From an uncultured Pseudomonadota bacterium (GTDB lineage: Bacteria; Pseudomonadota; Gammaproteobacteria; Burkholderiales; Methylophilaceae), in the NCBI GenBank assembly GCA_903846555.1, contig CAINBI010000068.1:1-47137 (forward strand): DNA of 47,137 bases. Direction: 5' to 3'. The notes beneath the pieces are model-generated. The model made no database searches, was not told the origin of the DNA, and saw only the letters and a program-made list of their open reading frames with translations. The position numbers were made by a program, and so were the translations under genes. Shown piece by piece: positions 7,843-17,931 of this stretch. The stretch's first letter is position 1; every line of letters begins with the position of its first letter.

Positions 7843-9561
7843 ATGTCCACTAAATCTCCAGCAAATAAACTGAACGGTCTTGCCCGTACTTTAATTCAGG
7901 AAAAATTACTTACTGAGGATGAAGCGACGGCAATACAAGCACAAGCAAGCGCATTAAAAGCGCCGTTTATTACTCAGCTTATACTTAGCAAAAAATTAAG
8001 CGCACAACTCATTGCTGAAACCTCAGCAAAAGCATTTGGCTTTCCTTACTTTAACTTAGATGCATTTAATACAGATTTTCTGCCGCCCAAGAAAATTGAC
8101 GTCAAATTAATGCAATCTAACCGTGTAATGGCATTGCAAGTACGAAATAATTTACTGTTTATCGCAATTTCAGATCCCACCAATTTACATGCATTAGATG
8201 ATGTTCAATTTCAGATGGGAATGGCCTTGTCGCCAGTAGTGGTTGATGACGACAAGCTAGGGCGTTGGATAGACAAAATTGTAGAAGCTAGCGATACCAA
8301 TATGAAGTCATTAGATATTGATGATGAATTTGATTTGGGTGACGATGTTACTGAGAAACAAGATGATGTGCCGCAAGCCCAAGAAATTGATGATGCACCT
8401 GTCGTTAAGTTCTTAAATAAGATGTTGATTGATGCCATTAATATGGGCGCATCTGACTTGCATTTTGAGCCTTATGAAAAATTTTACCGCGTGCGCTACC
8501 GCGTAGATGGCATATTGCGTGAAATCACTCAACCTCCACTCGCCATCAAAGACAAATTGGCTTCACGCATTAAAGTCATTTCCAGCATGGATATCTCTGA
8601 AAAGCGCATACCACAAGATGGACGGATGAAACTGGTGCTATCTAAAACGCGTACCATTGATTTTCGCGTGAGTACGCTACCCTTGATAAACGGTGAAAAA
8701 ATCGTCATGCGGATTTTAGATCCATCAAGTGCCACGATGGGCATTGAAGCGTTAGGCTACGAGGTTGCACAGGAAAATGCCTTATTACACGCTGTTAGCC
8801 GCCCTTATGGCCTTGTACTTGTCACAGGACCTACTGGTTCGGGTAAAACAGTATCACTTTACACTTGCCTGAATATTTTAAACAATCCTGGGGTCAATAT
8901 TGCTACAGCAGAAGACCCTTGCGAAATACCGTTGGCAGGCATCAATCAGGTCAATGTGAATGACAAGCAAGGGTTAACATTCGCTGCCGCATTAAAATCA
9001 TTTTTACGGCAAGATCCTGACATCATCATGATTGGCGAGATTCGTGATTTAGAAACGGCAGACATGGCAATTAAAGCAGCCTCTACTGGCCACATGGTAC
9101 TTTCAACATTACATACTAATGATGCACCATCCACCCTGACTCGCTTACTCAACATGGGTGTTGCACCGTTCAACATTGCCTCTGCGGTTTCTCTTATTAC
9201 GGCACAGCGCTTAGCAAGACGCTTATGTAAAAGCTGTAAAGTGCCAATAAATGTCCCTAAAGAAGCTCTAGTTGGCGTAGGTTTCACAGAAGAAGATTTA
9301 GATGGCTCTTGGCAGTTATTTGGACCCAAAGAAGGTGGCTGTGAATTATGCAACGACGGCTACAAAGGACGTGTGGGTATTTATCAAGTAATGCCTATCA
9401 CCGACGCAATTAGCCGTATTATTATGAAAAGTGGCACGGCGCACGACATCGCAGACCAAGCTAAACTTGAGGGCGTAAAAGACTTACGCCAATCTGGTTT
9501 ACTAAAAGTAAAGCAAGGCTTAACTTCAATTGCTGAAGTAGCGTCTTGTACCAATGAATAA
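7843..9561 (+). CDS. pilB: Type IV pilus assembly ATPase PilB
   Basis: ORF 572 aa; GPTGSGKTVSLYT (Walker A), NPGVNIATAEDPCEIPLAGINQV, LRQDPDIIMIGEIRDLETADMAIKAASTGHMVLSTLHTND; tetra-Cys CKSC...CELC. Confidence 0.97.
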   Translation: MSTKSPANKLNGLARTLIQEKLLTEDEATAIQAQASALKAPFITQLILSKKLSAQLIAETSAKAFGFPYFNLDAFNTDFLPPKKIDVKLMQSNRVMALQVRNNLLFIAISDPTNLHALDDVQFQMGMALSPVVVDDDKLGRWIDKIVEASDTNMKSLDIDDEFDLGDDVTEKQDDVPQAQEIDDAPVVKFLNKMLIDAINMGASDLHFEPYEKFYRVRYRVDGILREITQPPLAIKDKLASRIKVISSMDISEKRIPQDGRMKLVLSKTRTIDFRVSTLPLINGEKIVMRILDPSSATMGIEALGYEVAQENALLHAVSRPYGLVLVTGPTGSGKTVSLYTCLNILNNPGVNIATAEDPCEIPLAGINQVNVNDKQGLTFAAALKSFLRQDPDIIMIGEIRDLETADMAIKAASTGHMVLSTLHTNDAPSTLTRLLNMGVAPFNIASAVSLITAQRLARRLCKSCKVPINVPKEALVGVGFTEEDLDGSWQLFGPKEGGCELCNDGYKGRVGIYQVMPITDAISRIIMKSGTAHDIADQAKLEGVKDLRQSGLLKVKQGLTSIAEVASCTNE

Positions 9562-9617
9562 TATCGCCAAACTCAATATGCCAATGGAACGCAGGCTGAT
9601 TAAAATAGGGAATCATT

Positions 9618-10838
9618 ATGGCTGTGAATTCTAAAACTACTAAAGAAATGACCTTCTTATGGGAAGGTAAAGATAAAAAAGGCCGGCTCGTTAAAGGTGA
9701 AATGAACGCAGCGGGAGATTCATTTGTTAAGGCAACCTTGCGTAGACAGGGCGTTACGGTGACTAAGGTTAAAAAACAAAGTAGCAATTTCTTGAATAAA
9801 GGCAAAGTTACCGATAAAGACATCACTCTATTCACCCGCCAACTTGCCACCATGATGAAAGCGGGGGTGCCATTGCTGCAATCATTTGATATTGTAGGCA
9901 AAGGTCATAGCAACCCTGCGGTCTCTAAACTGTTGCTGGATATTAAGTCTGACGTTGAAACGGGCAGCAGCATGAGTGCCGCTTTCCGTAAATATCCACT
10001 TTACTTTGACGCTCTATTTTGCAATTTAATTGGTGCTGGTGAACAAGCTGGTATTTTAGACACCTTATTAGAGCGCCTAGCTACCTATAAAGAAAAAATT
10101 CAGGCGATTAAATCAAAAATTAAATCTGCCTTATTTTACCCAATATCAATCCTTGTCGTAGCCTTTGTTATTGTTGCCGTAATTATGATTTTCGTGATTC
10201 CTGCGTTTAAGGAATTATTTAGTAGCTTTGGTGCTGACCTTCCAGCCCCAACACTCATTGTCATGAAAATTTCAGAAATATTCGTAGACTGGTGGTGGGC
10301 CATTTTCAGCTCTATTGGCGGCGGATTATGGTTTTTCTTCTACACTTGGAAGCGATCTTTGACCATGCAAGCCACCATGGATAGATTGATGCTTAAAGTG
10401 CCGGTATTTGGCGCACTGATAAGAAAAGCAACCATTGCCAGGTGGGCGCGCACTTTGGCCACGATGTCTTCTGCTGGCGTACCGCTGGTTGAAGCTTTAG
10501 ACTCAGTTGCAGGCGCCTCTGGAAATCGCGTATATTATGATGCAACAAAAAGAATACAGAGTGAAATTAGCACAGGTACCAGCTTAACGGTTGCCATGCA
10601 AAATGTAGATATTTTCCCCAACATGGTGTTACAAATGACTGCTATTGGCGAAGAATCTGGTGCATTAGACTCAATGCTAAGTAAAGTTGCTGATTTTTAT
10701 GAAGGCGAAGTGGATGATGCTGTAGACGCCTTGGCGAGCTTGATGGAGCCAGTGATCATGGTCGTACTCGGCACGTTGATCGGCGGCTTAGTGATTGCCA
10801 TGTATCTACCAATATTCAAAATGGGCTCGGTAGTTTAG
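9618..10838 (+). CDS. pilC: Type IV pilus inner-membrane platform protein PilC
   Basis: ORF 406 aa; TLFTRQLATMMKAGVPLLQSFDIV...LIGAGEQAGILDTLLERLA...ARTLATMSSAGVPLVEALD...IGEESGALDSMLSKVADFYE. Confidence 0.96.
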   Translation: MAVNSKTTKEMTFLWEGKDKKGRLVKGEMNAAGDSFVKATLRRQGVTVTKVKKQSSNFLNKGKVTDKDITLFTRQLATMMKAGVPLLQSFDIVGKGHSNPAVSKLLLDIKSDVETGSSMSAAFRKYPLYFDALFCNLIGAGEQAGILDTLLERLATYKEKIQAIKSKIKSALFYPISILVVAFVIVAVIMIFVIPAFKELFSSFGADLPAPTLIVMKISEIFVDWWWAIFSSIGGGLWFFFYTWKRSLTMQATMDRLMLKVPVFGALIRKATIARWARTLATMSSAGVPLVEALDSVAGASGNRVYYDATKRIQSEISTGTSLTVAMQNVDIFPNMVLQMTAIGEESGALDSMLSKVADFYEGEVDDAVDALASLMEPVIMVVLGTLIGGLVIAMYLPIFKMGSVV

Positions 10839-10931
10839 GCTAGGTTAGTGCATCATAAAAATGCTACAAAGCTAATGGCAGTAGCGTATTTGCTGCGCAC
10901 TACCGCATTACTTCGGTCATTCTAGACCGTT

Positions 10932-10970
10932 AAAAAGCGCCGCAGATATATAACCTGCGGCGCTTTTTTA
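10932..10970. terminator. Rho-independent (bidirectional) terminator between convergent pilC and dsbC
   Basis: AAAAAGCGCCGCAGatatataacCTGCGGCGCTTTTTT: GC-rich stem with A/T tracts on both sides. Confidence 0.9.
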
Positions 10971-11027
10971 CGTCAATCGTTACGGATATTAAAGACGCTT
11001 TAAGCTACCTTTAAAAGCCGCAGAAAT

Positions 11028-11747
11028 TTATTTCTTAGCCGCAGCAATCATGGCGCGTTCTATTTCTTTGTAAGGCTGAGCACCCAACATGCGTTTGCCG
11101 TCAGCAAAAATCAAAGTGGGCGTACTTGTCACACCAATACTTCTAGCTAACTCGCCAATTTTCTCCAGCGGCACATCACAACTTCCCGTTGTTTTGGGAA
11201 GTTGATTATTTAAAATCCAATCTTCCCAAGCTTTTACCCGGTTGCTAGCGCACCAAATAGATTTAGATTTATTGGCAGAGTCGGGATGTAATTGCGCAAT
11301 CGGATAGAGGAAAGTATAAATGGTCACATCCGTAATGTTAGTCAGTTCATTTTGCTCTAAGCGCTTGCAATATGGGCAATCAACATCCGAAAATACGACT
11401 AATTTACGGCTGCCATTGCCTTTAACAACCTTAATTGCTTGATTTAACGGTAAGCTAGCGAAATCAATTTTCGTCAACTCCTCCATCCGCTCACCTGTAA
11501 TGTCTTTTTTAGTTTTAGTATCAACCAAGCGCCCTTCGGCAATGAGAAAAGTCATTTTTTCATCGGTGTAAATAATTTGCCCGCCCATGAACACTTCATA
11601 CAAGCCGGCATAAGGGGTTTTAGTGACACTTTCCACCTTGATTTTTGGATAAATGGCTTCTACTGCTTTTTTAACGCTAGCTTCATCGGCGATGGCAATG
11701 TTAGCGAAAGCACTTAATAACGTTAAGCTGACTAGTTTCTTAAACAT
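11028..11747 (-). CDS. dsbC: Thiol:disulfide interchange protein DsbC
   Basis: ORF 239 aa; VVFSDVDCPYCKRLEQNEL (CxxC), IGVTSTPTLIFADGKRMLGAQP; signal peptide. Confidence 0.93.
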   Translation of the reverse strand: MFKKLVSLTLLSAFANIAIADEASVKKAVEAIYPKIKVESVTKTPYAGLYEVFMGGQIIYTDEKMTFLIAEGRLVDTKTKKDITGERMEELTKIDFASLPLNQAIKVVKGNGSRKLVVFSDVDCPYCKRLEQNELTNITDVTIYTFLYPIAQLHPDSANKSKSIWCASNRVKAWEDWILNNQLPKTTGSCDVPLEKIGELARSIGVTSTPTLIFADGKRMLGAQPYKEIERAMIAAAKK

Positions 11748-11830
11748 GAGTTTCCTTAATTGATGAAATTTTTAATTGGCGATTATTAAGATTGCAATAT
11801 AACTGACTTTGGTCATCATAATATATTGCA

Positions 11831-13027
11831 TTAAAGCGAGATTGCCTTTTTAACCAGTATTTTTTTTATAAACTGCTGATTTGTTGCGGACAAGCCTAGG
11901 TTTTTTGCTTTTTGTACCAACGCATTCTCGCTCTCGAACAACTGATAAAGCCCATCGGTTAGCAGTAGCATATTTAATAAATCTGCTTTTCTAAGTCGTG
12001 TATAACGCCGTAGCAGACTGCTGTCATTGATTGCTTGATATTGATTTTTTACTTTCAAAATTGCAACTAAATCTAGCACATCTCTAAAGCCTAGGTTCAC
12101 CCCTTGACCCGCCATTGGATGCACTTGATGCGCCGCATCTCCTACCAGGACTAAGCAATCTTGTACTAGCGTATTGGTTTTCTGTAAGCTTAACTGGAAA
12201 GCGGCAGCAGTATTTATCAGCTTCATGTTGCCTAGTGCCGCACCACCAGCCTCCAAAACTTGTCTAGTAAAATCATCATTGCTCAATGCTAACAATGCAA
12301 CGGCAGCCTTGGTAGATACCGACCAAACAATAGAGATGATGTTATCTGGCAACGGCAACCACGCAAGAATACTATTTTTACCTTCCGCATCCAGCGAAAA
12401 CCATTGCCTGGCAATATTGGCGTGTGGTATTTCAACTTTAAAGTTTGCCACAATCGCCGTTTGAGCATACGGCTTTTGTTGCATAGGAATATTGAGTTGC
12501 TGCCGCAGCCAAGAATGACTACCATCTGCGGCCAATAATAATGTGCTTTCTATCGTAATGCTATTAGCTAAAAGTAATGTTGCCTTGCTAGGCGTAGTGC
12601 TGACCGCTTGACATGGGCTATCAAACATTGTTTGTATGCCCAATGCTTCAACTTGCTTTAGTAACGCTTGCATCAAGGCTTTAGCTTCTACAATAAAACC
12701 TAAATTATCGGCATTTGCATCACTGGCGAATAAAGCTAATGGCACTTGAGTAGCATCACCAAATATTTCCATTGCCTGCATTTCGCCTATGCGCGCTGGA
12801 TTCAATCGCTGCCACACCCCTAAACCACTTAACCATTGCGCATTTTTTGGGCTAATGGCGTAAATTCTAGTATCCCAGACATCTTCTATTAAATCAGCTT
12901 GGGCTGGGGTTTTACCATCAACCAAGACCACAGAATAGCCAGCCTGATGCATGGCAACCGCTGCAGCCAATCCTACTAAGCCTGTGCCAACGATTGCAAC
13001 ATCCATACGTAAGGAGTTACCGCTCAT
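11831..13027 (-). CDS. FAD-dependent ubiquinone hydroxylase, UbiH/UbiF/COQ6 family
   Basis: ORF 398 aa; VAIVGTGLVGLAAAVAMHQAGY...LLLAADGSHSWLR...LVLVGDAAHQVHPMAGQGVNLGFRDV. Confidence 0.9.
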   Translation of the reverse strand: MSGNSLRMDVAIVGTGLVGLAAAVAMHQAGYSVVLVDGKTPAQADLIEDVWDTRIYAISPKNAQWLSGLGVWQRLNPARIGEMQAMEIFGDATQVPLALFASDANADNLGFIVEAKALMQALLKQVEALGIQTMFDSPCQAVSTTPSKATLLLANSITIESTLLLAADGSHSWLRQQLNIPMQQKPYAQTAIVANFKVEIPHANIARQWFSLDAEGKNSILAWLPLPDNIISIVWSVSTKAAVALLALSNDDFTRQVLEAGGAALGNMKLINTAAAFQLSLQKTNTLVQDCLVLVGDAAHQVHPMAGQGVNLGFRDVLDLVAILKVKNQYQAINDSSLLRRYTRLRKADLLNMLLLTDGLYQLFESENALVQKAKNLGLSATNQQFIKKILVKKAISL

Positions 13028-14184
13028 TTACCAAAGCTCATTTTGCTCACCAAATGCTGTTTGATTGGTTTGATAATATCAAACAGGCCTAAGCCCACGC
13101 TTCTTAGGCCAGACGCACCGACCACATCGTTTGAGAATATATTGACGAGAAAGTCGGTAAAAAATAGACCGCCTTTGGTGTCATTTTTACGGCTTGCACG
13201 ATACGCATCCAGCATGGAGGCTGTGCCCAATGCTGTCGCCGATGAAGCTACCACAAGCTGCGCTAACGACTCTGCATCGCGTAGCCCTACGTTAAACCCC
13301 TGCCCGGCTACGGGATGCATCGTTTGGGCAGCATTGCCTATTACCACCAAATGTGGCGTATCTGTGGCTTTTAATTGCGATAATTTTAGCGGAAAAGCCA
13401 TCCGTTTTTCTACGCTTAAAAAGCGCCCGACTCTATCACCAAACTGTTGATGAAATTGCGTTAAGAATTCAGCGTCACTCAATGCAAGTAATGGTGTGAT
13501 GTATTCTTTTTTACCCGTCCAAACTAATGAAAAATCCCTTTCACCATTCGGCAATAAAGCCATAGGCCCATTTGGCGTAAAGCGCTCGTAGGCAATATTG
13601 TGGTGTGGTAACTCTGCACGCACCTTGCTAATTAGTGCATCATGGCCATATTCTTTAGTTTCGCGCGCTAAGCCAAACAATGCATCTAAACTGCGACCGC
13701 CATCTGCCAGTACGACTAGTGGACTAGTGATCGTATAGGTTTCTCCAGCTTGAGAGTAGCTAACACTTGCCTGCGAGCCGCTATGCGTAATCGCCTCAGC
13801 AATTGCCTCAAAGATAAAATTTACCGTAGGTTTTTCTGTCAGCGCTAACGCTAGCGCTTCACTTAGAGCGCCGTAAGACAACACATAACCTAGCGCCTCT
13901 TGCATGTAATCACTCGCATATAGCTTTGATCTGCCAATACTGCCCTTTTGCGAAACATGAATGGTATGAATTGCCGTGGCGTGTGGCGCTAACTTGTTCC
14001 AAACCCCTAACTTTTCAAGTATGCGCCTGCTGCCATGAGACAACGCCAGCGCACGCCCTTCACCGTAAGCTGCACCCTGCTGACGGGCTTCAAGCACGGT
14101 GACAGCGACACCTCGCTGAGCCAACAACAAAGCCAAAGTTGCGCCTACTGGCCCACCACCCACAATAATAATAGGTTCACTCAT
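13024..14184 (-). CDS. ubiH: FAD-dependent ubiquinone hydroxylase, UbiH family
   Basis: ORF 386 aa; IIIVGGGPVGATLALLLAQRG...LVVIGNAAQTMHPVAGQGFNVGLRDAESLAQ; overlaps the next gene by 4 nt. Confidence 0.85.
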   Translation of the reverse strand: MSEPIIIVGGGPVGATLALLLAQRGVAVTVLEARQQGAAYGEGRALALSHGSRRILEKLGVWNKLAPHATAIHTIHVSQKGSIGRSKLYASDYMQEALGYVLSYGALSEALALALTEKPTVNFIFEAIAEAITHSGSQASVSYSQAGETYTITSPLVVLADGGRSLDALFGLARETKEYGHDALISKVRAELPHHNIAYERFTPNGPMALLPNGERDFSLVWTGKKEYITPLLALSDAEFLTQFHQQFGDRVGRFLSVEKRMAFPLKLSQLKATDTPHLVVIGNAAQTMHPVAGQGFNVGLRDAESLAQLVVASSATALGTASMLDAYRASRKNDTKGGLFFTDFLVNIFSNDVVGASGLRSVGLGLFDIIKPIKQHLVSKMSFGK

Positions 14185-15492
14185 CTAGTTTTTCATTAGC
14201 GCTTCGATGTCTGCGATGCTTTTAACCGCTTTTGCTGTCAGCACTTCGCAGCCATCCTGCGTGACCAGCACATCATCTTCAATACGAATGCCGATATTCC
14301 AAAAATGTTTCGGCACGTTATCGGCTGGGCGAATATAGCAACCCGGCTCAACGGTAAGCGTCATATTTGGTGCCAGCATGCGCCACTGACTTTGCTTGTC
14401 TTTGTACTCACCTGCATCATGCACATCTAAACCCAGCCAATGACCAGTGCGATGCATGTAAAACTGCCGATAATCGCCATTTTCTAACACCGCCTCTTTG
14501 CTACCTTTACATAGCTTCATGTCAATAAAGCCTTGTATCAACACATCCAGCGCGGCATCATGCGGCGCGTTCCAATGCTGGCTGATATTTACCTTAGCAA
14601 TGGCTGCGGCCTGCGCCGCCAATACCAAGGCATAGACATCCGCTTGCGCTGCGGTAAATTTACCGTTGACAGGAAAAGTCCGTGTAATGTCAGAAGCATA
14701 TCCATCCAGCTCGCAGCCCGCATCAATCAACAATAAATCACCATCGTTGAGCTTTGCGTTATTTGCGTTGTAATGCAACGTGCAAGCATTAGCACCGCCT
14801 GCGACGATGCTAGTGTAAGCTGGTGCTTGCGCACCTTTGCGATAAAATTCGTGTAAAAACTCCGCCTCAACTTCATATTCCATCATATTTGGCTTTGCAA
14901 ACTGCATCGCTCGGTTATGTGCAGTCGCTGCGATATTGGCAGAATCACGCATAATGGCCTGCTCAAAAGGCGATTTATATAAGCGCATTTCATCCAGTAA
15001 TTTACGAACATCGGCAATCTCGTCAGGCACACCCACGCCGCTGCGGGCTTGAGTACGTAAGGTGCTTATCCAACTGGTCACCCGCATGTCCCAACTTGCG
15101 CTTTCGCCTAAGCTAAAATGTAACTTAGCTTGATTGGCCAGTAGCTTCAATACCACAGCATCTAACTCATTGATTGAATAGGCCTCATCAAAACCAAACG
15201 CTTCACACGCAGCATCTGCACCATATCTAAAGCCATCCCAAATTTCGCGCTCTATATCTTTATCGCGACAAAATAGAATTGTCTTTGGCTGCTCACCAGC
15301 TACCAGCACCAAAACAGATCCGGGCTCTTTAAAGCCAGTTAAATAATAAAAGTAGCTATCGAATCTGTAAGGATAATGGCTGTCGCGATTGCGGATTAAC
15401 TCAGGCGCAGTGGGGATGATGGCAATACCGTTAGCCATTTTCGCCATCAAGGTTTGCCGTCTAGCGCTGAATTCAGTGATGTTAATGTTCAT
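14185..15492 (-). CDS. pepP: Xaa-Pro aminopeptidase (aminopeptidase P II)
   Basis: ORF 435 aa; FSARRQTLMAKMANGIAIIPTAPE...LLIDAGCELDGYASDITRTFPVNGKF...HRTGHWLGLDVHDAGEY...LTVEPGCYI...GIRIEDDVLVT. Confidence 0.95.
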   Translation of the reverse strand: MNINITEFSARRQTLMAKMANGIAIIPTAPELIRNRDSHYPYRFDSYFYYLTGFKEPGSVLVLVAGEQPKTILFCRDKDIEREIWDGFRYGADAACEAFGFDEAYSINELDAVVLKLLANQAKLHFSLGESASWDMRVTSWISTLRTQARSGVGVPDEIADVRKLLDEMRLYKSPFEQAIMRDSANIAATAHNRAMQFAKPNMMEYEVEAEFLHEFYRKGAQAPAYTSIVAGGANACTLHYNANNAKLNDGDLLLIDAGCELDGYASDITRTFPVNGKFTAAQADVYALVLAAQAAAIAKVNISQHWNAPHDAALDVLIQGFIDMKLCKGSKEAVLENGDYRQFYMHRTGHWLGLDVHDAGEYKDKQSQWRMLAPNMTLTVEPGCYIRPADNVPKHFWNIGIRIEDDVLVTQDGCEVLTAKAVKSIADIEALMKN

Positions 15493-15618
15493 TCCTAAAC
15501 AAAGTTAAAATTTAATTTCGGTTCCATGAGGCTTATTTTAACAACTTGCATACAAGCTATACATCATTTTGTCATTTAAATAATATAGCTAACCTAATAC
15601 CAAAATCAGACCGCTTGA

Positions 15619-17229
15619 TTATTGCGCAAGTTCAGCCCCAACAATAACCGCCTTGTAAAACTTTAACTCTTGTTGTTTTTTGATGCTCACGCCGCCCACT
15701 GCAACGTAACCGCGCTGATTAGACGCGATGCCTGAAGCAATTATTAAGGGCGGGCTTTGCCAAACTGCACGACCAGTGTTCGCGTCGTATTGCAACACTT
15801 TTACTTGCACGCGGCCAACGGCCAGCGACGTAGGGTTTTGTACTGTGACGTATAAATGACCATTATCACCAACTTGCAAACCCGCTTGCAGATATTTTGC
15901 AGGGTGCTGAGGTAAATCTAAACGCATATATCCAGCTAGAGACTGCTTGCCAATGTCGGAGTTAGAAGCAGCCGCCACTTCGTAATGACTAAGCGCATTC
16001 GTCATGTCGCCGCGCTCTTCTGCTATTTTTCCAAGTAAAAAATGACTGGGGGCAGTGGGTAACAATCGGTTGCCCTGCGCTAGATATTTTTCCGCTTCAG
16101 CCTTACGGCCCATATTAAACAAGGCAATGCCGCCTTGCACATGCGGCTTAAAGTAATCTGGTTGCATTTGGATGGCTTTATCGTAATACGTTAATGCCAC
16201 AGCAGAATTCTTCTGTGATAGCGCAATGTCACCTAACAACTCTTGAAAGCGCGCCTCACGCGGCTCTCCTGCAATGGCTTGCTTGGCTAGCATAGTGGCT
16301 TTTTCCATATCTTTTGCAGCTAACGCTTTGACACCTTCGTCATAAGCTTTATAGGCCGCTTGGGTGGATTTAAGTTTAGTCACTTTTTGGGCATAAATCT
16401 CCTTACCCCATTCGCCACCCGCACCGATTTGTGCCAGAGTAATTTTATTGGCTGCAACACGCTCTGGTGAAGGCGGGTGACTGGCAAATAAGCCCTCTAT
16501 AAAATTACTTTTCTTGTCTGCACTTAAACGTACAAATGTCTCTTGCAAAGCCACTGCCGCAGTTGGATCGTAGCCAGCTTTTTTCATATATTGCATGCCG
16601 TATAAATCTGATTCACTTTCAGCATCACGGCCATATTTACTGGTGGCCAATTGAGCGCTTAGTTGCGCACCACCAACGATCAAATTGGCATAATTGCTAT
16701 CTTTCGAAGCTAAGCCAACAGCAACCATTGCGCCTTGCATGAAAATGCCGCGCTCCATTCCCTTGGCGCCATGTCGAGCAGCGGCATGCACCATCTCGTG
16801 GCCCATCACTGCGGCAAGCTCCGCTTCACTATTCAACTCATAAAGTAGCCCGCGATTAAACGCAATTTTACCGCCAGGCATCGCCCATGCATTGGGGATA
16901 GAGTCATTGAGAATAGTAAATTCGTAAGGAAGTTTACGGTCGGAAACTGCGGCCAGCTTATTGCCGATACCTTGTACATAGGCAGTAAGCTCTGGGTCTA
17001 GCACATAGTCACCGCCTTGAGATTGCCGCGCAGGGGCATAGTTCTTTTGACCTATAGAGATCTCTTGCGACTCTGAAACAAGCTGAAATTCGCGTTTTTT
17101 GGTGACTGGATTAGTGCCACACGCAGAAGTTAAAAGCGTGATGATTGAAATTAAGACTAAGCTGTAATTTTTAGAGTAGCTGCTCACTAAGCCGCTTGAT
17201 AAATTTAGTTTCAACATGATGAATCCCAT
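15619..17229 (-). CDS. M48-family periplasmic metalloprotease with TPR repeats (BepA/YfgC-like)
   Basis: ORF 536 aa; lipoprotein-like signal (LLTSACG), NAWAMPGGKIAFNRGLLYELNSEAELAAVMGHEMVHAAARHGA (HEMVH), FASHPPSPERV, C-terminal TPR-like repeats. Confidence 0.92.
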   Translation of the reverse strand: MGFIMLKLNLSSGLVSSYSKNYSLVLISIITLLTSACGTNPVTKKREFQLVSESQEISIGQKNYAPARQSQGGDYVLDPELTAYVQGIGNKLAAVSDRKLPYEFTILNDSIPNAWAMPGGKIAFNRGLLYELNSEAELAAVMGHEMVHAAARHGAKGMERGIFMQGAMVAVGLASKDSNYANLIVGGAQLSAQLATSKYGRDAESESDLYGMQYMKKAGYDPTAAVALQETFVRLSADKKSNFIEGLFASHPPSPERVAANKITLAQIGAGGEWGKEIYAQKVTKLKSTQAAYKAYDEGVKALAAKDMEKATMLAKQAIAGEPREARFQELLGDIALSQKNSAVALTYYDKAIQMQPDYFKPHVQGGIALFNMGRKAEAEKYLAQGNRLLPTAPSHFLLGKIAEERGDMTNALSHYEVAAASNSDIGKQSLAGYMRLDLPQHPAKYLQAGLQVGDNGHLYVTVQNPTSLAVGRVQVKVLQYDANTGRAVWQSPPLIIASGIASNQRGYVAVGGVSIKKQQELKFYKAVIVGAELAQ

Positions 17230-17250
17230 TGAATTTAAGAGACAGTAAAA

Positions 17251-17931
17251 CTAAGCGCCCTTTGCACCATAAAGATGGTGACTTTGTATATAACCAATTA
17301 CATCGTCAGGCATTAAATATCGCGCTGATTTTTTACTTTGCAAGTGCTGACGAATGGCAGTAGAAGAAATGTCTAGCGGTGTAATGGCTTGCATAGTCAC
17401 GTAACCTGCACTGGATTCGCGTAAGTCCTCAGCATTTTCCGTGTAGTGGTTATGTAAAAATGTGTCTAATGTTCTAGATAATGGCTCTATTTTGGCTGCA
17501 AGCGGTCTTTGTGCTAAGACAATGTGGCAAAGACCTATTATCTCTTCCCAACGATGCCATGTATTGAATTCGGTAAAGGCATCGCTACCCATAAACAGTA
17601 TCAGGCTCGCTTGAGCACCCAGCTCGTCGCGCAAGCTTTGTAAAGTATCCACCATATACGATGGGCCCGTTCGGCGTAATTCTCTATCATCAAATTTAAA
17701 TATAGGGTTGCTCGCAATGCCTAGCTTAACCATTTCGGCACGGTGTAACGCACTTACAGTTGGGGCCGTTTTATGGGGCGGGTTGGCCGATGGAATAAAG
17801 CGCACTTCATCCAACTGTAGCGACTCAGCAAGCTCTTGCGCCATACGTAAGTGCCCAAAATGCATTGGGTTAAATGTACCACCCAAAAGACCAACGATAG
17901 GTCGTGCTATACGTTCCATTACATTTGGCAT
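17251..17931 (-). CDS. nadD: Nicotinate-nucleotide adenylyltransferase
   Basis: ORF 226 aa; IVGLLGGTFNPMHFGHLRMAQELAE...FIPSANPPHK...DISSTAIRQHLQ. Confidence 0.96.
   Translation of the reverse strand: MPNVMERIARPIVGLLGGTFNPMHFGHLRMAQELAESLQLDEVRFIPSANPPHKTAPTVSALHRAEMVKLGIASNPIFKFDDRELRRTGPSYMVDTLQSLRDELGAQASLILFMGSDAFTEFNTWHRWEEIIGLCHIVLAQRPLAAKIEPLSRTLDTFLHNHYTENAEDLRESSAGYVTMQAITPLDISSTAIRQHLQSKKSARYLMPDDVIGYIQSHHLYGAKGA

Noticed and set aside
9461-9901. 146-aa minus-strand ORF spanning the pilB/pilC junction
   Set aside because: Antisense to two clear pil genes; no recognisable motif.
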